Assembly: GCA_009781565.1 (NCBI GenBank)
Contig: WQXV01000009.1
Location: forward strand, 1-14,600
Length of the DNA stretch: 14,600 nucleotides
Direction: 5' to 3'
DNA from: Actinomycetes bacterium
GTDB taxonomy: Bacteria; Actinomycetota; Coriobacteriia; WRKU01
Shown: positions 8,292 to 14,600 of the stretch, one piece after another
Position numbering within the stretch: position 1 is the stretch's first letter
Layout of the letters: each line of letters opens with the position of its first letter
Notes under the pieces: generated by a model
Seen by the model: only the letters and a program-made list of their open reading frames with translations
Database searches by the model: none
Told to the model about the DNA's origin: nothing
Position numbers and translations under genes: made by a program

Positions 8292-9239
8292 TTAGTTGCA
8301 GAGCTGCTCGATCTTGTCGACCAGCTCGACAGCACGCAAGCCGTCCTTGCCGGGCACCAATGGTTCACGCTCGTTGAGAATCGCATCGTAGAGATCATCT
8401 TGTTCAAGACGCAGTGGCTCGCCGCCCTTGGCCAACGTAGGGATCTCGATCACACTGGCTTGGGTGAACATCATGTCTTCATCAGCATGCTTATAGGAGA
8501 CCTCGGCTTCGCGTTTGATCTCGACCTCCTGGCGCAACGTATCGGCTGAGAAATAACGCTCCGGCTCCGATATCGTGATGCGACGCACCTTGTCCTGGGT
8601 CGCTCGTGAGGTCTGGATGGTGGCCACGCAACCGTTGGCGAACCGAATGACGGTGGTGGCGGCATCGGTGGTGTCGCTAAAGACCTTCGTGCCGACCGCG
8701 TGGACCTCGACCGGCTCGCTGCCAGCCAGCCAGCAGGCAAGGTCGACATCATGCACGGTCAGATCGTAGACCACACTGTCCTTGATACGCGGAGTATAGG
8801 GCGAGAGGCGCTCGATCGAGATCATCTTGGGATCGGTGATCAGGCTTGCCAGGGATTTGATGGCAGGATTGAACCGCTCAACATGGCCGACCGCGAGCGT
8901 GACGCCCTTCTCCTTGGCTGCATCGACGATCTTACGTGCGGTCTCAGGATTTTCGGCAAGAGGCTTCTCGACCAGAAGATGCACGCCCTTCTCGATCAGG
9001 GGCAACGCGATCTCGGCGTGGTATTGAGTGGGTGTCACGATAATGGCGACATCGATATCGGGCAGCTCGTCTACAGAAGCGAACACCGGCGCATCCCACT
9101 GCTCGCCCAGCGCTTGGGCACGTTCGATGTCCGGATCGACGATACCGACCAGGTCGACATCGGGATGTTGCGACATGATCCTTATGTGATGACGACCCAT
9201 ATTTCCTGCGCCGAACACAGCTCCACGAAGTCTTGACAT
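8292..9239 (-). CDS. Gfo/Idh/MocA-family NAD-dependent sugar 3-dehydrogenase, WbpB-type
   Basis: The 315-residue protein has an N-terminal Rossmann domain with GAGNMG at 10-15, an acidic Asp35 after the second strand suited to NAD, and the family hallmark EKP at 91-93 with Lys92. The C-terminal alpha/beta domain contains GHVERFNPA near 118-126 and YDLTVHDVDLACWL at 158-171, with His163 as the likely catalytic residue. This pattern matches UDP-GlcNAc(A) 3-dehydrogenases of the WbpB group and archaeal relatives, as recalled without a search. Role: oxidise C3 of UDP-GlcNAcA to provide the keto substrate for the aminotransferase at 2408. In WbpB/WbpE this is linked to recycling of bound NAD via 2-oxoglutarate. 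It is the only minus-strand gene here. A strong AGGAGGA site (minus strand, 9250-9244) sits 4 bases before the ATG. An inositol dehydrogenase-type role is less likely in this setting. Confidence 0.88.
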   Translation of the reverse strand: MSRLRGAVFGAGNMGRHHIRIMSQHPDVDLVGIVDPDIERAQALGEQWDAPVFASVDELPDIDVAIIVTPTQYHAEIALPLIEKGVHLLVEKPLAENPETARKIVDAAKEKGVTLAVGHVERFNPAIKSLASLITDPKMISIERLSPYTPRIKDSVVYDLTVHDVDLACWLAGSEPVEVHAVGTKVFSDTTDAATTVIRFANGCVATIQTSRATQDKVRRITISEPERYFSADTLRQEVEIKREAEVSYKHADEDMMFTQASVIEIPTLAKGGEPLRLEQDDLYDAILNEREPLVPGKDGLRAVELVDKIEQLCN

Positions 9240-9312
9240 CTTGTCCTCCTCAACCGTTTGACCTTATGAAATAGGATAACATGGTAGCGACAGTTCAAGC
9301 TGAGGAGGTAGT
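9240..9312. promoter_or_regulatory. Divergent intergenic region with two strong ribosome binding sites
   Basis: These 73 bases separate the start codons of the divergent dehydrogenase and epimerase genes and must supply at least the minus-strand promoter. The centre (9257-9290) is more AT-rich than its surroundings. On the + strand a TTGACC at 9258-9263 resembles a -35 box, but no good -10 lies at the right distance. On the minus strand TTGAAC (9298-9293) is followed about 17 bases on by only a weak CCTATT. AGGAGGA for the minus gene lies at 9250-9244 and GAGGAGGT for the plus gene at 9302-9309. No operator-like palindrome was seen. Confidence 0.45.
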
Positions 9313-10416
9313 GTGGCGATCAAGGTATTATCGGTGTTCGGTACCCGTCCTGAAGCGATCAAAATGGCACCGGTCGTGCGAGCACTCGATGAGGATCCCC
9401 GCTTTGTCTCGCGGGTCTTGGTGACCGCCCAACACCGCGAGATGCTCGACCAGGTTCTTGACTTCTTCTCTATTCGACCTGACCACGATCTCAACATCAT
9501 GACCCAGGGACAGACCCTTGAGCAGATCACTTCGCGTGCGCTTGAAGGTGTTGGTGAGGTGTTGCGTGCTGAGAGGCCCGATCTCGTACTTGTCCATGGG
9601 GACACGACCACCACGTTCGCAGCGACACTGGCTGCGTTCTACGAAGGCATCCCCGTGGGGCATATAGAGGCCGGCATGCGCACCGGTGACCGACGCCAAC
9701 CCTTTCCCGAGGAGATAAATCGCACCTTGGTCGCGCGGATGACGCACTACAACTTCGCTCCCTCCGATGAATGTGTGCGCAATCTTGAGCGCGAGGATAT
9801 CGATCGTGAGCGCATCATCCGGACCGATCACAACACCGGTATCGACTCGTTGTTGTTGGCGAGAAAGCTCATGGAGCAACAAGGCGTGGTACCGGAACCG
9901 ACAAAGCACATCCTGGTCACCGCTCATCGTCGTGAGAGCTGGGGCGAGCAGATGCGTGGGATCTTTGCCGCGATCGCCGATATCGCCAAGGCGCGCCCCG
10001 ACTACCATATCAGTCTCACCACCCACGCCAACCCCATAGTGGCAAACGATGCCCATGAAATCTTGGCCGATATCCCCAATGTATCGCTGCTCGACCATCA
10101 GTCATACGAGGAGTTCATCGTGTTGATGGCTCATTCCCAGTTGATACTGACCGACTCGGGTGGCATCCAGGAAGAAGGACCGACTCTGGGAATCCCTGTG
10201 GTGGTGCTTCGCAACATGACCGAATATAACGAGCTGCTCGACGAAGGGGTCGTCTTCCTGGCCGGTACCTTACGCGAAGGCATCGTTGCCAAGGCCCTCG
10301 AGGTCCTTGATGATCCCGATGTCAGTGTGAAAGTGCAATCCTTTGCCCATGATCGGGCTCAGCGATCGAGCATACCGGCTATCCTCGATACACTCTTTCA
10401 AGGTATCGGGCACTAG
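9313..10416 (+). CDS. wecB: Non-hydrolysing UDP-GlcNAc 2-epimerase family (WecB/WbpI role)
   Basis: This 367-residue GT-B-like epimerase inverts C2 of a UDP-2-acetamido sugar through an elimination/re-addition path. Family blocks are intact: FGTRPEAIKMAP at 9-20, QHREMLDQVL at 40-49, HGDTTTT at 95-101, GHIEAGMRTG at 116-125, PFPEEINRTL at 130-139, TAHRRESWG at 203-211 and DSGGIQEEGP at 281-290. Counterparts of E. coli WecB Asp95, Glu117, Glu131, Arg135 and His213 are Asp97, Glu119, Glu133, Arg137 and His205. The usual TERPE is replaced by TEYNEL at 303-308, closer to the TEWVEL I recall for WbpI-type enzymes. In this locus the likely substrate is UDP-GlcNAc3NAcA, giving UDP-ManNAc3NAcA, though plain UDP-GlcNAc to UDP-ManNAc is possible. 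GTG 9313 is set by GAGGAGGT at 9302-9309. Confidence 0.92.
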   Translation: MAIKVLSVFGTRPEAIKMAPVVRALDEDPRFVSRVLVTAQHREMLDQVLDFFSIRPDHDLNIMTQGQTLEQITSRALEGVGEVLRAERPDLVLVHGDTTTTFAATLAAFYEGIPVGHIEAGMRTGDRRQPFPEEINRTLVARMTHYNFAPSDECVRNLEREDIDRERIIRTDHNTGIDSLLLARKLMEQQGVVPEPTKHILVTAHRRESWGEQMRGIFAAIADIAKARPDYHISLTTHANPIVANDAHEILADIPNVSLLDHQSYEEFIVLMAHSQLILTDSGGIQEEGPTLGIPVVVLRNMTEYNELLDEGVVFLAGTLREGIVAKALEVLDDPDVSVKVQSFAHDRAQRSSIPAILDTLFQGIGH

Positions 10417-10432
10417 TTCGAGGATTTGAGCT

Positions 10433-12469
10433 ATGACGAAAGTGGCTCTGATAACCGATGCCCCCCTCTGCCTCGACCCCCGGGCGCTGCGCATGTATCG
10501 CGTATTGTCCCAAGCGGGCTATCAGGTCGGTGTGTTCGACCAGGGTGAGCAGATCGCCCGAACCTGCGAGCTGGTCAATGCAGATCAGCACTATCCCTCA
10601 ATGATCCCCTCAGCGGGGATCGAGCGCGCATGGTGGCACTTCATGAATCGCGCCACCCCGCTGAGCGCCTACCGCAAGCGCATCCAGGCGCGCATCGACG
10701 ATCTTACATCGTTTTATCCTGACATCATCTGGTGTGCCAATGTGTTCGACCTGGAGGCAGCGACCACGGTGAGTAATAATCTGGCCGCACCACTGGTCTA
10801 TGAAGCCTATGAGTATTGGCCTGAGCACCTGGTATCAGAAGAATACTCCCTACCCACCCCGCTCAGTCGTTATCTGCAAGAGTTGGAGCGTTCCAGTGCG
10901 TCTCACGTTGACCACTTCGTTACGGTCAGTCCAACGTTTGCTCAGTGGTATCACGATGAGCTGGACTTTCCCCGTGCACACCTTATCGCTAACGCGCATA
11001 TCCCTGATGATAAGATGGTCGGAGCAGACGGGGAGCGCGACGATCATGAGACAGAGGCGAGCACGACGCTCCGAATAATCCATTCAGGTCAGGTCACGAA
11101 GAACCGCAATGTCGATGCGGCGATCGATGCGATGGAGCTGACCAGCAACGCCCAGCTCACCATTATGGGATCGGGTCCAGGCTTCGATGAACTGGTCGGT
11201 ACTGACAGTGAGGCGATCATTATCAAACCTGCTGTTGCGCATGAGGATCTCATCGACACGTTGCGCCACTACGATGTAGGGCTGCTGCTCTATGACGTGA
11301 CGGCCAAGCAGACCGATGGGACATTGCCCAACAAGCTCTATGACTATCTGGGAGCCGGACTTGCTATGATCGCGGTCAGCACCACCGCACTGAAAGCCTT
11401 TGATGGGATCACCTTGTTTGCACGACTGATCGCAGGAGCCACACCTGAACTGATTGCAGAAGCGATACAGGAACTTGTCGATGATCGTGTACGGCTATCA
11501 GAGATGAAGCGTTCCTCAGCCCGCATCGGCATGAACTATCGGGCGAGCATGGTCGCCCAATCGATCCTCGATCTCATCGAGAAAGTGGGTACGGATGCGA
11601 CCGGTCCTGCGGAAAGTGAACCTGCAGCTCTCGACGATGCGCCCGGTCCGTTCCTCTCGTTCTTGATACCGGCTTACAATGCACAGGAAACGATCGAACA
11701 GACCGTATCCTCGGTCCTCGAGCAAAAAGGGTGCGACTTCGAGGTGATCATCGTCGATGACGGATCGACCGATGAGACGGCAACGCTTATCGAGTCGCTC
11801 TACGGTTCTGATCAGCGCGTGAAACTGATCCAGCAGGAGAATCAGGGAACGGGTGGAGCCCTGCGCACCGCCGCAGCGCATGCTCAAGGTGAGTGGTTGC
11901 TCATGCTGGGAGCCGATGATTATTTTCCTGCCGACGCGTTGGAAAAACGCCAGGCTTTCATGCAGCGTCATCCTGGATTTGACATCTACTCCTCTGATTA
12001 CTTCTATATATTTGACGATGGGCACCTTGAGCAGGCACCGAACTGGGGCAAGATCCGCAGTATCACGCTCGATGAACAACTGACGTTTCCCTTCATTGCG
12101 GGCAATGCTCTTTTCAAACGTTCCGTTCTCGATTCTGTCGGAGGGTTCCGACCGCAGTTCTTCAATGAGGACTACGACCTGTGGCTCCGCATGCTTGCCC
12201 ATGGTGCGACCCATATCCACCAACCCGAACCGCTCGAATACTATCGGATCCATGAGGGACAGAAGACCGATGATGCCATCCGGATGCGCAGTGATGACAG
12301 CGCCATCTTGGCCGACCTGATCGATTCAGGTCTGCTCAGTCCTGACCAAGAAAGGATTGCGCTCGAGATGATCGAGAGATATCGTCGACGCACGCGCATC
12401 CGCAAACGCCTCTATTCACTGATAGGTAAAAAGCCGACCGAAGCGCTGATCAAGGCGGTGAGACGCTGA
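10433..12469 (+). CDS. Two-domain glycosyltransferase, GT4 fused to GT2 (GT H)
   Basis: This 678-residue protein joins two transferase folds. Residues 1 to about 385 are a GT-B GT4 domain of the same subfamily as the genes at 273 and 5799. It has LDPRALRMYRVLSQAG near the start, YEAYEYWPE at 123-131, Arg225-Asn226, HYDVGLLL, and PNKLYDYLGAG at 299-309 with Asp304. A Pro/Ala/Glu-rich linker runs from about 386 to 406. A GT-A GT2 domain starts at 407 with FLSFLIPAYN, then VDDGSTDE from 441, a metal-site GADD at 493-496 (first Asp of the usual DxDD is Gly), and NEDYDLWLRM at 578-587 with the catalytic-base ED pair 579-580. A basic helical tail (638-678) could touch the membrane. It probably adds two successive sugars. 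The stop and the next ATG share one base (TGATG). Confidence 0.92.
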   Translation: MTKVALITDAPLCLDPRALRMYRVLSQAGYQVGVFDQGEQIARTCELVNADQHYPSMIPSAGIERAWWHFMNRATPLSAYRKRIQARIDDLTSFYPDIIWCANVFDLEAATTVSNNLAAPLVYEAYEYWPEHLVSEEYSLPTPLSRYLQELERSSASHVDHFVTVSPTFAQWYHDELDFPRAHLIANAHIPDDKMVGADGERDDHETEASTTLRIIHSGQVTKNRNVDAAIDAMELTSNAQLTIMGSGPGFDELVGTDSEAIIIKPAVAHEDLIDTLRHYDVGLLLYDVTAKQTDGTLPNKLYDYLGAGLAMIAVSTTALKAFDGITLFARLIAGATPELIAEAIQELVDDRVRLSEMKRSSARIGMNYRASMVAQSILDLIEKVGTDATGPAESEPAALDDAPGPFLSFLIPAYNAQETIEQTVSSVLEQKGCDFEVIIVDDGSTDETATLIESLYGSDQRVKLIQQENQGTGGALRTAAAHAQGEWLLMLGADDYFPADALEKRQAFMQRHPGFDIYSSDYFYIFDDGHLEQAPNWGKIRSITLDEQLTFPFIAGNALFKRSVLDSVGGFRPQFFNEDYDLWLRMLAHGATHIHQPEPLEYYRIHEGQKTDDAIRMRSDDSAILADLIDSGLLSPDQERIALEMIERYRRRTRIRKRLYSLIGKKPTEALIKAVRR

Positions 12470-13611
12470 TGCGTGTCCTGCTCATCGGTGCGGCCAACAC
12501 GATCACCGGGGGAGGCGAGAGACACATCGCCGATCTAGCGAGAGGGCTGAGTGCGCGTGGCATCGCGGTCGGACTCGGTGCTCCTGCCGGTGGCGATATG
12601 GCCGAGCTTGCCCAAATCCTGGGCATACCTTACTTCGAGATCGATGCGACGCTGCGTGCCGCAAATCCGGCTATCAGGAGGGCTATAAAGGATTTCAAAC
12701 CCGATATCGTGCATGCCCATGGGTCACGGGTCGCCTACTTCGCTCGTCAGGCAGACGATCTGGGTGCTCGGCGCTGCGTGGTCACCTTCCATGGGCTGCA
12801 GGGCGCCCACGGTTTCACCTCGAAAGCAAAGCTGATGATGGAGCGCAGCGTGCAGAAGAACACCGCGCACTTCATCACCGTCTGTCGTGCTAACCGCGAC
12901 GAAGCAGAAGAACTAGGCATACTCGATCGAGCCAAGACCACCATCATCTACAATGGGGTCGCGCTGCCCGATATCGCGACACTTGGCTACTACCGTGGGC
13001 TTCGCCACCTCTCGAATCTGATCGGGGTCGATCCCGCGTACCCGGTGTTGCTCCACATCGGACGCATCTGTGCTGAGAAGGACCAACCCTCCTTGTTGCA
13101 TGCCTTCGCATGGCTGCGTGCTAAGGAGCCGAATGCTCAGCTGGCCATGATAGCGACCGGTGACGAGGGTGACTTGGCAAAACTCCAGAAGCTCGCTCAC
13201 AAGCTGGGCATCGAAGATGCCGTGCACTTCCTTGACGCGCACGAGGACCCGCTGCCGCTGTACGCCTCCTGCGACCTGTTCGTCCTGCCCTCGATATGGG
13301 AGGGGCTGCCCTATACGATCATCGAGGCGATGGCCAGCGGAGCGATCGTGGTGGCCAGCGATGTCGACGGAATTGGCGAGGCGATCGTCAATGAAGTGAC
13401 GGGACTGCTCAGCCCTCCCAAGGATCCCGAGCGGCTCGCCGAGATACTTGAGGATGCGCTCGATATGACCGAGACGCAGCGCAAGCAGATGCGTGAGGAC
13501 GCTCGTGCAGGCATTATTCAGCGCTTCATGCTTGATGATATGATTAATAACACGATTTCGGTCTACGATAAGGTCATGCAAGCACGCACGGGCGCTCAGC
13601 TGCGCCGATAA
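12469..13611 (+). CDS. Glycosyltransferase family 4, conventional type (GT I)
   Basis: The 380-residue GT-B retaining transferase has all standard marks. They include TITGGGERHIADLARGL near residue 12 (acceptor-side Gly loop), DIVHAHGS near 78-85, TIIYNGV near 158-164 and HIGRICAEKDQP in the donor-phosphate strand. EGLPYTIIE at 278-286 is an intact E-x7-E, followed by AMASGAIVVASDVDGIGE. It is closer to the general capsule/LPS GT4 type than to the other transferases in this window, so it was probably recruited separately. The ATG overlaps the preceding stop by one base, so translation is coupled. The last 60 or so bases (about 13510-13560) are AT-richer than the rest of the gene. Sugar specificity is unknown. 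Confidence 0.92.
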   Translation: MRVLLIGAANTITGGGERHIADLARGLSARGIAVGLGAPAGGDMAELAQILGIPYFEIDATLRAANPAIRRAIKDFKPDIVHAHGSRVAYFARQADDLGARRCVVTFHGLQGAHGFTSKAKLMMERSVQKNTAHFITVCRANRDEAEELGILDRAKTTIIYNGVALPDIATLGYYRGLRHLSNLIGVDPAYPVLLHIGRICAEKDQPSLLHAFAWLRAKEPNAQLAMIATGDEGDLAKLQKLAHKLGIEDAVHFLDAHEDPLPLYASCDLFVLPSIWEGLPYTIIEAMASGAIVVASDVDGIGEAIVNEVTGLLSPPKDPERLAEILEDALDMTETQRKQMREDARAGIIQRFMLDDMINNTISVYDKVMQARTGAQLRR

Positions 13612-13617
13612 GGTTCT

Positions 13618-13680
13618 ATGCATGTCCTCGAGGGGAATATGACCGGGAGTATGGCCACAAAGGCGCAGGTGAAGGCATAA
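13618..13680 (+). CDS. Possible 20-codon leader ORF upstream of the UDP-GlcNAc dehydrogenase
   Basis: ATG 13618 opens a 20-residue frame (MHVLEGNMTGSMATKAQVKA) that stops at TAA 13678-13680. AAGG at 13610-13613, overlapping the stop of the preceding gene, lies 4 bases before the ATG. The TAA overlaps the TAAGGA ribosome binding site of the next gene. The layout fits a small coupling peptide that keeps ribosomes moving across this 72-base gap, but a chance frame of this size is common. No family is recognised. Confidence 0.18.
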   Translation: MHVLEGNMTGSMATKAQVKA

Positions 13681-13683
13681 GGA
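13678..13683 (+). promoter_or_regulatory. Ribosome binding site choosing between two dehydrogenase starts
   Basis: TAAGGA at 13678-13683 sits 6 bases before ATG 13690 but directly abuts ATG 13684, so 13690 is the better-spaced start. The alternative start adds only two residues (Met-Asp) and could use GAAGG at 13671-13675 instead. Confidence 0.5.
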
Positions 13684-13689
13684 ATGGAC

Positions 13690-14600
13690 ATGACACTCAA
13701 AGAGAAGCTCGGCAGTGATAAAGCAGTGTTCGGAGTGGTCGGACTGGGTTATGTCGGTCTCCCTCTTGCCGTCGAGATGGCAAAAGTCGGCAACAAAGTC
13801 ATCGGTTTCGAGGTCAGCGACGAGCGCGCTGCACAGATAAACGCAGGTCAAAGCTATATCGGTGACGTACCAGATGAGGAGCTGGCTCCGCTGGTCAAGG
13901 CGGGGCTGCTCAGAGCCACCACCGAGTTCGATCAAGCCAAGGAGTGCGATTGCATCGCGATCTGTGTGCCCACACCACTCAACGAGATGAAAGAGCCCGA
14001 TATCTCCTACATGGTGGATGCGACCAAGGCCATCGCGCCCCATCTGACCGATGAGACGCTGATCACGCTCGAGTCGACCACTTATCCCGGTACGACCGAC
14101 GAGGTCATCAAGCCACTGCTCGAGGAGCAGGGATTCACCGTCGGTAAAGACATCTATCTGGCGTTCTCACCCGAGCGCGTCGATCCGGGAAACACCCAGT
14201 TCCAGACCAAGAACACCCCCAAAGTGGTGGGTGGATGCACCCCGAGGTGCACCGAGCTGGCTACTGATTTCTACGAGCGTTTCATCGACACGGTCGTGCC
14301 GGTCTCATCGACCAAAGCCGCCGAGCTCTCCAAGCTGCTCGAGAACATCTACCGCTGCGTCAATATCGCGTTGGTCAACGAGCTGGCCCAGCTGTGTGAG
14401 CGCATGGATATCAATATGTGGGAGGTCGTCGATGCGTCCAAGACCAAGCCGTTCGGGTTCATGGGCTTCTACCCCGGCCCCGGTCTGGGTGGACACTGCA
14501 TCCCGATCGATCCATTCTATTTAAGCTGGAAGGCCCGTGAGTACGATTTTCATACCCAGTTCATCGAGCTTGCCGGTCTGATCAACGAGGACATGCCCTA
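13690..14600 (+). CDS. wbpA: UDP-N-acetyl-D-glucosamine 6-dehydrogenase, WbpA-type (truncated at window edge)
   Basis: About 303 residues of a UDP-glucose/GDP-mannose dehydrogenase family protein are visible, and the frame runs off the right edge. It oxidises C6 of a UDP-HexNAc to the uronate using two NAD+. The NAD-binding Rossmann motif GLGYVG is at 18-23, a PTPLNE block follows near 96, then SPERVDPGN, then SKLLENIYRCVNIALVNE in the central helix. The catalytic cysteine is Cys270 within GPGLGGHCIPIDPFYLSWK. The wording of that block and of the following REYDFHTQFIELAG matches WbpA/TviB-type UDP-GlcNAc dehydrogenases. As recalled, WecC-type UDP-ManNAc dehydrogenases read GGHCIAVDPWF instead. 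It would supply UDP-GlcNAcA to the dehydrogenase, aminotransferase, acetyltransferase and epimerase in this locus. The UDP-binding C-terminal domain lies outside the window. Confidence 0.92.
   Translation, partial: MTLKEKLGSDKAVFGVVGLGYVGLPLAVEMAKVGNKVIGFEVSDERAAQINAGQSYIGDVPDEELAPLVKAGLLRATTEFDQAKECDCIAICVPTPLNEMKEPDISYMVDATKAIAPHLTDETLITLESTTYPGTTDEVIKPLLEEQGFTVGKDIYLAFSPERVDPGNTQFQTKNTPKVVGGCTPRCTELATDFYERFIDTVVPVSSTKAAELSKLLENIYRCVNIALVNELAQLCERMDINMWEVVDASKTKPFGFMGFYPGPGLGGHCIPIDPFYLSWKAREYDFHTQFIELAGLINEDMP

Noticed and set aside
9258..9286. TTGACC followed by an AT-rich stretch as a sigma-70-like promoter for the epimerase
   Set aside because: At 17-base spacing the -10 reads ATGGTA. 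Better -10-like words (TAGGAT, GATAAC) lie only 8-11 bases away. Too weak to call as a defined promoter.
9328..10098. Open minus-strand frame (256 codons) under the 2-epimerase
   Set aside because: It lies wholly within a gene whose sense product has every epimerase motif. The antisense product shows no recognisable domain.
11516..12253. Open minus-strand frame (245 codons) under the GT4-GT2 fusion
   Set aside because: It is a shadow of the GT2 domain, with no motif and no ribosome binding context suggesting expression.
13626..13633. CCTCGAGG palindrome as a terminator or operator
   Set aside because: It is an 8-base perfect palindrome with no loop and no following T-run, easily expected by chance.
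12913..14043. Largest minus-strand frame (376 codons) spanning GT I and the UDP-GlcNAc dehydrogenase
   Set aside because: It crosses the ends of two well-supported sense genes and the gap between them. The product is His/Asp/Arg-rich low-quality sequence, typical of antisense frames in this codon bias.
9313..14600. Reading the epimerase plus the 6-dehydrogenase as a simple WecB-WecC pair making UDP-ManNAcA
   Set aside because: The dehydrogenase has the WbpA/TviB-style GGHCIPIDPFY block, not the WecC-style one. The C3-oxidising, aminating and acetylating enzymes are also present. Kept only as an alternative.

Overview
The window is a single dense surface-glycan (capsule, cell-wall polysaccharide or glycoprotein-glycan) biosynthesis locus. 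Genes are packed with 1-4 bp overlaps or short gaps, all on the + strand except one. Sampled lines give a GC content in the high-50s percent. Start codons include GTG at 273, 5799 and 9313, and two start sites have near-perfect GGAGG-type Shine-Dalgarno sequences. This suggests a moderately high-GC bacterium, perhaps an actinobacterium such as a Coriobacteriia member, but that is inference and no phylogenetic marker is present. No tRNA, rRNA, CRISPR array, insertion sequence or obvious terminator was seen, and no gene-free stretch exceeds 90 bases.

Layout. 1-276: the 3' end of an unrecognised gene. 273-1622: GT4 glycosyltransferase A. 1710-3523: a hexapeptide-repeat acyltransferase and a DegT-type sugar aminotransferase, translationally coupled. 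3553-8285: four consecutive GT4-type proteins (C, D, E, F). 9239-8292 (minus strand): a Gfo/Idh/MocA NAD-dependent sugar dehydrogenase. 9313-10416: a non-hydrolysing UDP-GlcNAc 2-epimerase. 10433-12469: a GT4-GT2 two-domain glycosyltransferase (H). 12469-13611: a conventional GT4 (I). 13690 to the right edge: a WbpA-type UDP-GlcNAc 6-dehydrogenase, truncated by the window.

How they work together. The five non-transferase enzymes match, one for one, the WbpA-WbpB-WbpE-WbpD-WbpI route known from Pseudomonas aeruginosa and Bordetella. The steps are C6 oxidation of UDP-GlcNAc, C3 oxidation, transamination, N-acetylation and C2 epimerisation, giving UDP-ManNAc3NAcA (2,3-diacetamido-2,3-dideoxy-D-mannuronic acid). 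Seven glycosyltransferase genes carrying eight GT domains would build an oligosaccharide containing this acidic sugar. They fall into two paralogous subfamilies plus one conventional member. Two of them (C and E) have lost signature donor-site residues and may be non-catalytic partners. No flippase, polymerase, chain-length regulator or initiating phosphoglycosyltransferase is seen here, so the locus must extend beyond both edges.
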